A stretch of DNA of 64,000 nt from DASUNP01 sp963728545 (GCA_963728545.1 CAVSKO010000002.1:2728001-2792000), one strand, 5' to 3'; shown: positions 9,687 to 18,709, counted from the stretch's first letter. The notes: a model not told the origin generated them from the letters alone. Made by a program: numbers and translations.

Positions 9687-9934
9687 CTCTTCTACTTCCT
9701 GTTCCTGTTCCTCAGGCAGTCAACTGAAAAAATACTGGATGATCAAGTCTTCTTGTTCAGTTTTATGCTTCACTCGTTCACCCTTCGGATCGGCACCTAT
9801 TCCAATAAAGATTCTTGCTGAAGTATGCTCTTCAGTGAATCATTGTAAATCCCAACTCGTAAAAGCCCAAGCCCCGTTATCAGTATATAAACGTTTACCT
9901 ATAAGTGAGAATAAAATAAGAAAAATTTCTAACG

Positions 9935-10468
9935 CTATAATATCTTTCTCAGGCAGTCCTCTTGACACTCTTTTAATTCCTTCTTCAGCCGGTGCACTTG
10001 CAGCCGCAAAGCATTGAGCGTCATGCCGAGTTCTGCTGCTAGCGTCTCTCTATCTTCTGGATACAGATAATACCGTTTAAGTAATTCTAACTTGTCCGGG
10101 GGGAGTTTCTCTAAACAGTGCGCCCTACAGTCCTGAGCCTCCTCCTCAGCGAGGCCAGGCAGTTCTTTCAACTTGCGCACCAATCCCTCTTTCCGTATTT
10201 GTTTTCTTACATACTCCCTGTAGACATTCTTGGCTATACCGTAGATATAGATGTATGGGTTCTCTGCTAAGATCTCTTTTCCTGCCGAGAGATGGTTGAG
10301 TGTCCTTGTTATTGTTTCATCGGCCAGCCCGTCGGCATCTTCGCAATGTTTCCACTCGAAGAACTTCACCATTTTAGAACGAAAAAGTTTATACCTGGCT
10401 GCGGAATCAGGAAGGTTCGGTTCTAGGCGAAAAAGCAAGTTGTCAAAAACTTTGTCTCTTATATCCAT
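9935..10468 (-). CDS. ECF-type RNA polymerase sigma factor
   Basis: This 177-residue protein has sigma region 2 in the first 100 residues (ADETITRTL, then NPYIYIYGIAKNVYREYVRK). A C-terminal region 4 helix-turn-helix follows (LPPDKLELLKRYYL, then LAAELGMTLNALRLQVHRLK). It directs RNA polymerase to a small regulon. Its likely inhibitor or partner is encoded immediately downstream (8796-9686) and two TPR-CHAT genes flank the pair, so they are the obvious candidate targets. The roughly 180-base gap to 10645 on the upstream side would hold the promoter. I could not recognise a clear one. Confidence 0.88.
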   Translation of the reverse strand: MDIRDKVFDNLLFRLEPNLPDSAARYKLFRSKMVKFFEWKHCEDADGLADETITRTLNHLSAGKEILAENPYIYIYGIAKNVYREYVRKQIRKEGLVRKLKELPGLAEEEAQDCRAHCLEKLPPDKLELLKRYYLYPEDRETLAAELGMTLNALRLQVHRLKKELKECQEDCLRKIL

Positions 10469-10645
10469 TTTAATATAGATACCGGCCTGACGATATTTGA
10501 AAGCGAAACGTTTTGCCTGCCCTAAAGCTAAAGGGTATAGTGCAGACCATTTTTCAACGTAGAGGAGTCTTAGTATGGCTGGCGGTTGTCACGATTAAGA
10601 AGCGTCGTTACATACATAGACTTTAAAACCAATACTATATATCGC

Positions 10646-13600
10646 TTATTGCCACTCGCCCTGTACTAAGAAGGCAGCCCAATAATATGGAAAACTCCAG
10701 CGCGGTTGCTTCCACATTTTTATCTGCGCAGCTCGCAATGCGGCACCGGGTCGAAGTTGATTCTGACCTAGCATTGCCTCGTAAAAATACTTCATCAATT
10801 CAGCAGACGCTTTATCATTCACCTTCCACAAGCTGGCTACGACGCGCGCTGCCCCTGCATACATAAACCCACGCGTAAGCCCTACAAGCCCCTCACCCTG
10901 TATCTCTTTGCCAAGAGCCGTCTGACACGCGCTGAGCACCACCAGATCAGAGGAAAGTTTAAGATTATATATTTCGTTGAGCCGCAGAAAACCATCTTGC
11001 GGCTTTCCCTTTTTATCAACTAAAGAGAGCACTATGCCATATAACTGAGGATGTACACCATAAACTAATGCGTGGGTCGCAAAATGCACAATGCGGTACT
11101 GGCGCAATTCGGTACTGGTTGCTGTTGAAATATTGGCATCAAAGCCCAGAGCCAGCCTGCGCTCTGCCTGTGGGACAAGATTGGCAATCGTCATTGCCTC
11201 TGTCCAGGACTCTGGTAGGCGCTGAAATTGTAGCTTTTCATCAACACTTCCTGTTGCTCCGCGAGATATAAACAGCTTTTCGTCGGGTTGTAGTTGAGCG
11301 CGCCCGGCGCTCGGTCTACTACCGCCAGCGCCGCGCCGTTCAACTCGCGGATCATCCCTCTCAAATACTGGATCAGCCAGTATCGCAAGAGTCTTCGACG
11401 CCGAACAACATCCATCGGATTCCTTCCGTATCGCCGAAATTAAAGATATTGAGGGCAGACTTACGATTTCATGGCTGACGACGAGCGGCTGCCGAATATT
11501 CCCGGTTTCCCGTAGATCAGTAGGATTTGGAAGCGCCGCGAAAGGCATGTATAGCAATGCCCCATCAGCCACTATTATCAATCGCTTTGCCGCCAGATGA
11601 GCGGCAACCGGCGTAAGCAGCATCTCGCTCAAACGAGCCGCCGTGTCTGAAAACTCCTTCTGAATACGCTCTTGATAAAGCCTTCTTTCCCGAAGTGACT
11701 GTCGGCCAAGTATTTGACTGAAGGATGTCAACAGTTCATAGAGCCGTTTCGCTTCATATTCCAGCGTAGCGCGTCCGGGTAACTCGAAGCTGGTAAGCGA
11801 ATTTCGAGTTACTGCCCAAAGGTAACTTTTCTCATCGCCAAGAAAATACTCCAGCAGCATCGTATTGTCATCGAAAAGCTGTTGAATCTCTACCAGTTTC
11901 AATATAGGCGGCTGGGTTAGCGCCGCATATCGTGGACTGGTTGCTCTTATTCTTGCCAGTACCTCTTCATAACGGGTCGTGAGATCTGCTATCTCCTTTT
12001 TGATTCCCGCCATCTGTTCTTCGGTAGGACGGCCACTTGCTAAGCGAACTTGCTGTTCCGCCTTCAAATTTAGCGATTGCTGCAAATCACGCTCCTGCTG
12101 TAACAGAGCCTGATCGACACCTTGACGAATATCTGTGCCTGCTTCGTTGAGCAGATCAAGTAAGCTGCGCCCCCGAGCTTTCTCGCTAATCTCCAGAGCC
12201 GCAGTATCATAACCCGCTGTCGGATTCTGCTTGTGCAGGCGCATCAATATATCAATGTATAGCTCATAATGCTGATGCGCCGATGCAAAGTAAGAAGCGC
12301 GGAATTCCTGATTTATAACTTTGGTGCGAAGATTCTCAATAATGCTTAAAAGCGTCTTGCCTTGGGTTTGAGCCTCTACGAGATCGTTAGTATCACGCGC
12401 TGCACGGGCAATGTTATGCAGGGTTAATGTTTCGCCGGCGCGGTCTTCCACTATACGTAGCAATTCAACCGCTTGCCTATACATCCCGAGAGCTCTGGCC
12501 TTCTCACCCATTCTGTCATAAACATAGCCGATACAGTTAAGCGTGTATCCCTGGCTTCGTCTATCATTTAATCTCAAATTGATTGAGAGCGCCTGGGTGT
12601 AATAATCGAGCGCCTTCTGTTTTTCTCCCAGGGAATCGAAAACTACTCCTATATCTCTCAGGGTATGAGCTTCGGTACGGGGATTTCCCAGAGATCGACT
12701 TAGCTCAAGCCGCTGGTTGTGATAATCAAGAGCCTTGGTTTTCTCTCCCAGCGATTCGTAAACTCTCCCTATCTGGCCGAGGGTAGCGGCTACTCCGGGA
12801 CGCCTATCCGCGTTCCTATAGAGTTGCAGGGCTTTTTTGTAAAGGTCTAGCGCCTGTCGAGGTTCCCCAATGTTATTATATACATAAGCCTTACCATTAA
12901 GTGTTACTGCTTCGCCTATATGGTCGCCTATAGCATGGAAGAGATGGAGCGCTTTGTCATGATTATCCAAGGACTTCTGCATATCGCCCAGAGAGCAGTA
13001 CACGACACCCATAGCAGTCAGTGTTAGCGCTTCTCCTTTAGGGTGTCTTGCCGTCTGCCAAAATGACAATGCCTGATTAAAATAATGAAGAGCCTGTTTA
13101 AGGTTGCCCTGGTCGGTCTGCGTATATCCGAGATCGGTGAGCAATTCAGCCTGTCCGCGAAGGTCGCCAATGGCTTGCCACAGTTTTAGGGCCTGGTCGA
13201 AAAATTCAAGCCCTTTTTGCTTGTCACCCAGGACGAATGAGAAAAGCCCACCAAGATTATTGAGGGCGCGAGCTTCTCCTCGAATATAGCCAATTTTTTT
13301 GCTGAGCGCTTGTGCCTGGTTGCTGCAATCCGATACAACCTCTCGCTTACCCAAATCAATGTTTAGCTTTCCTATATCATTAAGCGTCTCGATATGTAAG
13401 CGAGGGTTTTCTGCACCCTTGCTCGACTCAAGCGCCTCTTTATAGTAATTAAGCGCTTTGGGATTCTGGCCCAATGTTGTGTAAGCATCACCGATGCTTT
13501 TGAGCGCGTAAGCTTTTTCGCCTTGATTCTCGACGCTCTTCAGGAACCCGAGCGCCTTTTCATATTTACTAATCGATTGCAACAGAGATTCTGACTTCCA

Positions 13601-14140
13601 TTCCTCCCTCAAGTTGTCCGCTTCGATAATCGCTTTCTCTGCGAGCAAGCAGCTTGAGTCTTGCGCAACCGACGTTCTTAGCTGATCAACCCGAAGCTCG
13701 TAAGATCTCTTTTCCGCCTGCCCCTTTAGCAGCCGTAATTCTATGGTGTAAACGCCCGAAGCGCTTGAGATCAATGACAAAGGGGTCGGCCCCGCCCGGC
13801 GAGTACTGAATTCACGAATCTTATGGCGTCCCGGGCCAGAAACGGATATTACGAGTTCAATGTCATTTACATCTATAACGACGCACAGAAAACTATTGGA
13901 AGATAGATTTATTTGATAAGCATCGCTTTGGCCCGCGACGATCTCTCGCCGGAATGATTTTTCCTTTACCAGGCGCTCGGGGGCTTGCCCTGTGGATATG
14001 ATGTGGCGAGCAGTTTGTAACCTTGAAGGCGCTTGTCCGGCATAAATCAAAGCCGTGAAGACAGCGTAATATATCATCAATAAAAGATAGCGAAGCCAAT
14101 AGGCTCCACCTCTTTTATTGACGTATAGGTATGACCTCAT
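10646..14140 (-). CDS. Exported TPR-CHAT caspase-like protease (copy 2)
   Basis: This 1164-residue paralog of the protein at 5119-8775 has the same order: an N-terminal hydrophobic segment (YLLLMIYYAVFTALIYAG, about residues 18-35), a PPC-like beta domain (65-150), 40-residue TPR units (about 165-610), a helical linker and a C-terminal CHAT protease. The catalytic His is at about residue 1023 (IVHFATHAL) and the Cys at about 1072 (VVLSACQTALG). Both are intact. It lies upstream of the ECF sigma gene in the same orientation, 177 bp apart, so it could be co-transcribed with it or be its target. The start is ATG at 14140 with a weak GGA-type ribosome site. Sequence similarity to copy 1 is clear but moderate, so this is not a recent duplication. 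Confidence 0.92.
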   Translation of the reverse strand: MRSYLYVNKRGGAYWLRYLLLMIYYAVFTALIYAGQAPSRLQTARHIISTGQAPERLVKEKSFRREIVAGQSDAYQINLSSNSFLCVVIDVNDIELVISVSGPGRHKIREFSTRRAGPTPLSLISSASGVYTIELRLLKGQAEKRSYELRVDQLRTSVAQDSSCLLAEKAIIEADNLREEWKSESLLQSISKYEKALGFLKSVENQGEKAYALKSIGDAYTTLGQNPKALNYYKEALESSKGAENPRLHIETLNDIGKLNIDLGKREVVSDCSNQAQALSKKIGYIRGEARALNNLGGLFSFVLGDKQKGLEFFDQALKLWQAIGDLRGQAELLTDLGYTQTDQGNLKQALHYFNQALSFWQTARHPKGEALTLTAMGVVYCSLGDMQKSLDNHDKALHLFHAIGDHIGEAVTLNGKAYVYNNIGEPRQALDLYKKALQLYRNADRRPGVAATLGQIGRVYESLGEKTKALDYHNQRLELSRSLGNPRTEAHTLRDIGVVFDSLGEKQKALDYYTQALSINLRLNDRRSQGYTLNCIGYVYDRMGEKARALGMYRQAVELLRIVEDRAGETLTLHNIARAARDTNDLVEAQTQGKTLLSIIENLRTKVINQEFRASYFASAHQHYELYIDILMRLHKQNPTAGYDTAALEISEKARGRSLLDLLNEAGTDIRQGVDQALLQQERDLQQSLNLKAEQQVRLASGRPTEEQMAGIKKEIADLTTRYEEVLARIRATSPRYAALTQPPILKLVEIQQLFDDNTMLLEYFLGDEKSYLWAVTRNSLTSFELPGRATLEYEAKRLYELLTSFSQILGRQSLRERRLYQERIQKEFSDTAARLSEMLLTPVAAHLAAKRLIIVADGALLYMPFAALPNPTDLRETGNIRQPLVVSHEIVSLPSISLISAIRKESDGCCSASKTLAILADPVFERDDPRVERRGAGGSRPSAGRAQLQPDEKLFISRGATGSVDEKLQFQRLPESWTEAMTIANLVPQAERRLALGFDANISTATSTELRQYRIVHFATHALVYGVHPQLYGIVLSLVDKKGKPQDGFLRLNEIYNLKLSSDLVVLSACQTALGKEIQGEGLVGLTRGFMYAGAARVVASLWKVNDKASAELMKYFYEAMLGQNQLRPGAALRAAQIKMWKQPRWSFPYYWAAFLVQGEWQ

Positions 14141-14540
14141 TCTTTGTCCAGCTTGTTGGGCCGCGAATAGTTGTAATGCAAATAATGGATGATAAGCCGC
14201 GAGTGTATCAACTTAAAGCAGCCGGATTAGCCATCCTCAGTTAAGGCAGGGTAATATTTACCATAAACCAGTGACGCATTCAAATTGATGATAAATACAA
14301 GTGGGCTAACGCAGCATTAGCCCGCGCTGAACATTCTGGTGTTATCGGTAAAGGGAATTGCGGGTGTCGCTTAATCGCGGGGTAATCCAACGGTCATGAT
14401 TCAAAGAGAGCGGGTTACTGAAGATGTGTTGCAGATGATTCGCTCATACAACCATCAGGTTCGTCAGATACGGCTTATTCGGCAGACGTCATAGCGCGAT
14501 TGGCGCTCTAACAATCCTGAATCTCGGCCAGCAAAGTGAA

Positions 14541-14639
14541 CGGCACTCTATGGCAGGGGAACCCTCTGGGTCGCACAGAAACTCATGACTCCAAGGAGAG
14601 TTTAAGTTGCGTAGTCACTACCCCTGCCATAGAGTGCCG
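14541..14639. repeat. 99-bp inverted-repeat element
   Basis: A perfect 19-bp inverted repeat (CGGCACTCTATGGCAGGGG and its complement) encloses 61 bases. It lies in the 660-base gap between the copy-2 CHAT gene and the small peptide gene. No target duplication is evident, so it may be a palindromic repeat unit and not a transposon. A 32-codon ORF at 14397-14495 (MIQRERVTEDVLQM...) lies just before it. I do not trust it as a gene. The rest of 14141-14802 shows nothing firm beyond the promoter region of the CHAT gene. Confidence 0.7.
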
Positions 14640-14802
14640 TCATCATATGGTACATAATTCGCGGGCTAAACAGGCGCAATGCAGATATACCACTCTGGAG
14701 CATTAGCAGATTTACTTGAGTAGGTATCTCAAGCATGTTAACGCTGCCGCCAGCTTTCAGCAGGGCGGGGAATGTCGTTTACACGCGTCGCAGAGATGCT
14801 AT

Positions 14803-15036
14803 TCACGCGCCCCTAACAATATCGTCCGAGGGCTTCGTCTTTTTTGTAACGTCTGATGATCTACAATCCTCAATGGTTCCTTCCCTCAGGACTTCGGCGA
14901 TTGCTTCCTTGCTTTTAGATGGGTTTGATGATCTACAATCCTCAATGGTTCCTTCCCTGGTCTGGTCCTCCAACAAGTTTCCACTAAGAGCTTCAGATGC
15001 TGCCGCGTCGGTTAAGGGTGAATTTTTGGTTAGCAT
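14803..15036 (-). CDS. Small repeat-containing peptide (77 aa), possible precursor peptide or protease substrate
   Basis: The ATG at 15036 is preceded by a strong ribosome site, AAAGGAG, about 8 bases away. The product starts MLTKNSPLTDAAASEALSG and contains two perfect copies of REGTIEDCRSS, 24 residues apart, each with its only Cys. It has no signal peptide and no membrane segment. Tandem identical short segments in a small acidic/basic leader-like protein are typical of ribosomal peptide precursors or of polymerised recognition sites. No maturation enzyme is visible nearby. It lies divergent from the CHAT operon that starts at 15289, with 252 bases between starts. The opposite-strand ORF (14735-15040) has no ribosome site and is treated as a shadow. 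Confidence 0.55.
   Translation of the reverse strand: MLTKNSPLTDAAASEALSGNLLEDQTREGTIEDCRSSNPSKSKEAIAEVLREGTIEDCRSSDVTKKTKPSDDIVRGA
14854..14958 (-). repeat. Two perfect 33-bp direct repeats, 72 bp apart
   Basis: The word beginning TGATGATCTACAATCCTCAA occurs at 14854-14886 and 14926-14958 without a mismatch. The 72-bp period is a multiple of three and keeps the minus-strand reading frame. It encodes the duplicated REGTIEDCRSS segment of the small peptide gene. Confidence 0.95.
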
Positions 15037-15288
15037 ATGATTTTCTCCTTTCTTCTAGATGGCGATCTTCACAAAACTGACAAACTTCAAGTAATAAGTG
15101 ACTATTCAGGGCTGAATAATTTCACAAGCCGATCAGAAGATATTAATCACGCGAAATCGCTTTTCAGGCATTAGCCCATGAAATTTCCATCCCCGTTCTG
15201 ACACTTATAAGCGTGCGTTGCGTGAACTACCGCATTGCTTACCCAGAGTTTGCAAGGAGATTTTTACAATAAAACAGGAGGCCGGATT

Positions 15289-16050
15289 ATGAGCGAAAAG
15301 ATCAGAACTTTATTTCTTGCAGCCAATCCCCTGGACACTGTCGGGCGATTGCAATTGGATAAGGAATTTAGCGAGATAGCTGAGAAAATCCGTTCCAGCC
15401 CGCAAAGTGACTCACTTGAGCTTATTTCTGAATGGTCGATCAAGCCGGGCATTCTACAGGGCGTGTTGTTCAGACATAAACCTCACATACTTCATTTCAG
15501 TGGACACGGTACGAAAAAAAAAGGAATCACTCTTGAAGATGATTCCGGCAATTCAGTCTCTCTTAGCAGGCAAGTCTTCACACGCCTGATGAAGCTGGCA
15601 AAGGGCAACATACGCATAGTCGTGTTGAACGCTTGCTACACAAAAGAACAGGCCGAGTTCCTTAAAGAGACCATAGATTTCACAATAGGCATGAATCGCC
15701 CCATCGGGGATAGGGCAGCCAGAGTCTTTGCAGCATATTTTTACCAGGCCCTGGCCTTTGGTTTTTCTGTGCCGGACGCATTTGAATCGGGCCTGATCCA
15801 AATGGAAATAAACGAAACCAACCAGGCTGATATACCTGAATTGTACATAAGACGAGGCTTTGACCCTTCCCAGCCTTTCCTGCCCGGCAATGAGCAGGAA
15901 GAGGAAGATGCCAATCTCGCAGACAGATTACCTGCCGAGAACAGGGGCGGAAATAGCGGTGGAGTAACAAATACTGTAGGGAGAGATATGACAGTAAATG
16001 GAGATCAAATTGGAGCCAACTACTCCTCACAGCCCCGCCGCAAACGCTGA
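15289..16050 (+). CDS. Small stand-alone CHAT protease with C-terminal GDQIG tail
   Basis: The protein has 253 residues from the ATG at 15289, which follows GGAGG at 7 bases. The frame opens earlier, at a TTG at 15235, without a ribosome site. Residues 1-200 form one CHAT domain, with His at about 73 (HFSGHGTKK) and Cys at about 116 (VVLNACYTKEQA). The N-terminus IRTLFLAANPLDTVGRLQLD is typical of the short CHAT effectors found in bacterial conflict loci. The C-terminal tail carries VGRDMTVNGDQIGANY, a motif repeated in the next protein. There is no signal peptide, so it acts in the cytoplasm. It is the first gene of a five-gene plus-strand operon. A role as the lytic or processing effector is inferred. 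Confidence 0.88.
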   Translation: MSEKIRTLFLAANPLDTVGRLQLDKEFSEIAEKIRSSPQSDSLELISEWSIKPGILQGVLFRHKPHILHFSGHGTKKKGITLEDDSGNSVSLSRQVFTRLMKLAKGNIRIVVLNACYTKEQAEFLKETIDFTIGMNRPIGDRAARVFAAYFYQALAFGFSVPDAFESGLIQMEINETNQADIPELYIRRGFDPSQPFLPGNEQEEEDANLADRLPAENRGGNSGGVTNTVGRDMTVNGDQIGANYSSQPRRKR

Positions 16051-16084
16051 ACGTCCAGGCCGCTGAATGAAAGAGGATAGATCC

Positions 16085-16507
16085 ATGTTCTGTCCAACTT
16101 GTAACATCAAGCTTGATAATGAGACGACGTGTCCCACGTGTGGGTACATCGAAACCTCGCCTGCAACCGCGCCTGTAGTGGCAGTCCCTAATTCAACTCC
16201 GAATGCCCCGGTAGAAAACCCTAACATCGCTGGGCAGCAAACAGTTGATAATTTGACAGCGGGAGGGAGTCCAAACGATGTGCCGCCTGTGCAGGTGTTT
16301 TTGGACCAATCAAACTCCAAAGGGGAGTTGAAAAACACAGCCAAAAACTTAACCGTAAGCGGTGATCAGATTGGGCAACAAGTCTTCAACAAGTTACGTG
16401 CCGAACTCAGTGTGAACCTCAAGCAATCTGAGCAGAGGCAGGAAGAGGATGCACCGTTTTCTCAACTTACTACGCAATTGTACGCGAGAACCTGCTACAA
16501 AATGTGA
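16085..16507 (+). CDS. Zinc-ribbon protein with GDQIG motif
   Basis: The chosen start, ATG at 16085, gives MFCPTCNIKLDNETTCPTC, a four-cysteine zinc ribbon (CxxC...CxxC) at the very N-terminus. An in-frame ATG at 16067 would add six residues, but AGAGG lies in front of the later one. A low-complexity Pro/Asn linker follows. Then comes NLTVSGDQIGQQVFNK (about residues 86-100), which matches the tail of the CHAT protein upstream, and a short helix. The C-terminus (LYARTCYKM) overlaps the next gene by 59 bases. The third frame at this point reads RENLLQNVIL, which would continue the helix naturally, so a frame break fusing this protein to the next is possible. An adaptor role is inferred. Confidence 0.65.
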   Translation: MFCPTCNIKLDNETTCPTCGYIETSPATAPVVAVPNSTPNAPVENPNIAGQQTVDNLTAGGSPNDVPPVQVFLDQSNSKGELKNTAKNLTVSGDQIGQQVFNKLRAELSVNLKQSEQRQEEDAPFSQLTTQLYARTCYKM

Positions 16508-18680
16508 TTTTATAATTGAGGAAATCGAAACTCATTTCGCAAGCTTGATGAGTCAGAATTTAATATTAATAGGTTGCCCGGATTTAGAGCTTTCTTTGGA
16601 TGCGGGCTATGCGCTTATAGAAAGGCTGTCTATACCTGACGACCGGAAGTGGAAGATTGACCTTCGTTCACATCTTAATAAAGGCACTATTATCGGCATC
16701 AAGTCCCTCCTGCCTGAGAACGAGCAGAAGAAAACGAAGGCCGCCATTCTGGTTAACGCCATACATAAACCAGCGGAGGACTTGATTGAAAGCCTGCTGC
16801 TTGAAAGTTTCGTCGCCGAATCCTTTGAAGGGATTTTGCGCGAGAATAATGTTTACATGCTTTGTATTGTGCAGTCGAGATACATTGACGAGCGGCAAAG
16901 TGACCCCTTGAGAGAGTTAAAGACTCCATTCTGGAAAATACCGTTCCTCCGGCCATTATTGAAGCAGAACTTCGATGACTACGAATCTCTGGAGCAGCGT
17001 ATTTTGTGCCAACGGCAAAAAGGCCGGTGGAAGGAAGACGAAAGCGAGTTCTGTGGTGAGATAAAGACCTTTTTGAAGAAGGGTCAGCTCCGCAAAGTAA
17101 TTGAGAATCGCGATAACCCGGTGTCCGTTTCTGTAGAGACGATTTTCAAAGATGATGACTATATAGGGAAGTCTGTCTTGTACTCGGCCTCCTACTTTCG
17201 CGATATGACTTCGAAGGAGTTTTGTAGCCTGGTTGAGTCCTTGTTAGGGAATCGCAAAGTCTTCAAATCCGTGCCGGAATACAAGCAAGATGAAAGCGGC
17301 TCTCTCGAATTGGTACACACCCGCATCGAAGTGCCTATCATCAACATCTGGAGAGATGAAAAAGACCCCATAATGTGGAAATGGCTGAGTGAAACCTACT
17401 CGACCAAGAATGCGGCGAATGTAATAGATTTTTCTGACTACCAGATGAGAGACTCGATTAGAAACTTTTTGGAAGAAAGCCGAAGATTTCTACTTAAAGA
17501 TAATTTCAGAACGCTTCAGGAGCAGGGATTTCTTTTTTATCCCTCCGACCAGGTGGCGGAAAACATGATCGGTTTGACCTGCGATATGATGTCAGCCTAT
17601 CCGGATGAGTTCAACACGGATTGGCTGGTCGAATTGATCGTCAATATTAGAGATAGCTTTGAAACAACGCGCGCTTCCTCAACGAAACGGCTCGCGAGCA
17701 TTGCTCAATTCCTGAAAGCGCCCGAAGCAAGCGCCTTAGCGCTGGTCTATTCCCGCATTTCAGAATTAATGCGGCAATTGCTCAAAAACCAAAAATTGAA
17801 AGAAATTGTCGCCGGGACCTTCGTGGAATTGATCCGGTCACGTAAGCACGATTGCGTATTCAACCTGATCAGGCGGCTAAGAACGGCTTCGGAGTTTGAT
17901 GAATTTTACTGGATAAAACAACTGCTCAATCAAGGTGATATGGTGACCCGCCTGTTCACATATGGCTATTTTCACCACCGCATAAAGACATTAAATCCCA
18001 ACATTCCGGCGGCCTGTCAATTCATAGAGGACTGGCTCCCGAAAGAAGACCGGCCCACAGGCCAATATGCTCGCTCAAGTACTTATGCATTGCGCTCGCT
18101 GATACAGCAATGTTTGGAGGCGGTTGATGTTTTAGAGGCGGATTCTTATGGAGTATGGCCCAGCCAGTATTCGCTATTCGCTTTCCAAGACAGGGAGACT
18201 GCTGAGAGAAGCGTCGGCCAAATGATGAAATGGCTTTTCCACCCGGCCATGACGCAAGCGTTGGATGAGCTTGATAAAGATTCCAGAACCGGCGGAGGGT
18301 TCGCGAGCCCTAATAACCTTGTAGGCGCTTTGATTGCAGAGTGGTTCTTTATCCTCATGGGCCCTGATAAAAAGACAGCCTTATATTCTTCTGGCGCAAA
18401 TAACGGTAAGTCCATTGCCGAACGGTCCGAGCAACGATCTACCGGCGATGCCGATACAAAAATTGACGCGGACTCATTGGTGGCTATTTTAATGCGGCAA
18501 GTCAGCCTCAATTCCGACAAGGCGCAACGCAAAGAGATGGTCGAATACTGGGAGCAACTGCGTATAGATCTCTCTTTCCTCATCAGGTTCTCGGAATACT
18601 CTCTTGACATGCGAGCGCAATTTATCTGGAGAAATAACAGGCTCTGGGAGCTTATCAGCGCCGTTAAGAAGCTGCACTAA
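16449..18680 (+). CDS. Large orphan protein of the CHAT operon, possible degenerate NTPase
   Basis: This 743-residue protein belongs to no family I recognise. The start at ATG 16449 is preceded by AGGAAG inside the zinc-ribbon gene. The first 12-15 residues look unnatural and may belong to another frame. Residues 30-60 (SQNLILIGCPDLELSLDAGY) resemble a beta strand plus P-loop without the GK[ST] signature. AAILVNAI near 100 resembles a Walker B strand without the acid. The remainder is mostly alpha-helical. No membrane segment or signal peptide is present. By position it could be the switch or scaffold between the CHAT effector and the downstream proteins, as NTPase-like proteins are in the known conflict ternary systems, but this is inference. 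Confidence 0.6.
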   Translation: MHRFLNLLRNCTREPATKCDFIIEEIETHFASLMSQNLILIGCPDLELSLDAGYALIERLSIPDDRKWKIDLRSHLNKGTIIGIKSLLPENEQKKTKAAILVNAIHKPAEDLIESLLLESFVAESFEGILRENNVYMLCIVQSRYIDERQSDPLRELKTPFWKIPFLRPLLKQNFDDYESLEQRILCQRQKGRWKEDESEFCGEIKTFLKKGQLRKVIENRDNPVSVSVETIFKDDDYIGKSVLYSASYFRDMTSKEFCSLVESLLGNRKVFKSVPEYKQDESGSLELVHTRIEVPIINIWRDEKDPIMWKWLSETYSTKNAANVIDFSDYQMRDSIRNFLEESRRFLLKDNFRTLQEQGFLFYPSDQVAENMIGLTCDMMSAYPDEFNTDWLVELIVNIRDSFETTRASSTKRLASIAQFLKAPEASALALVYSRISELMRQLLKNQKLKEIVAGTFVELIRSRKHDCVFNLIRRLRTASEFDEFYWIKQLLNQGDMVTRLFTYGYFHHRIKTLNPNIPAACQFIEDWLPKEDRPTGQYARSSTYALRSLIQQCLEAVDVLEADSYGVWPSQYSLFAFQDRETAERSVGQMMKWLFHPAMTQALDELDKDSRTGGGFASPNNLVGALIAEWFFILMGPDKKTALYSSGANNGKSIAERSEQRSTGDADTKIDADSLVAILMRQVSLNSDKAQRKEMVEYWEQLRIDLSFLIRFSEYSLDMRAQFIWRNNRLWELISAVKKLH

Positions 18681-18709
18681 ATCCTGTCTGTTCCGTAGGG
18701 AGGGATAAT

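Noticed and set aside
9720..9722. TGA in the anti-sigma gene as a selenocysteine codon
   Set aside because: No SECIS-like stem was recognised after it, and the protein type has no redox role; a nonsense change or base error is simpler.
14854..14958. CRISPR array
   Set aside because: Only two repeats, within a coding frame, and a 39-bp interval coding for protein; no cas genes in the window.
14735..15040. Plus-strand ORF over the 33-bp repeats
   Set aside because: It has no ribosome site and low-complexity translation; the opposite strand has a strong site and a sensible small protein.
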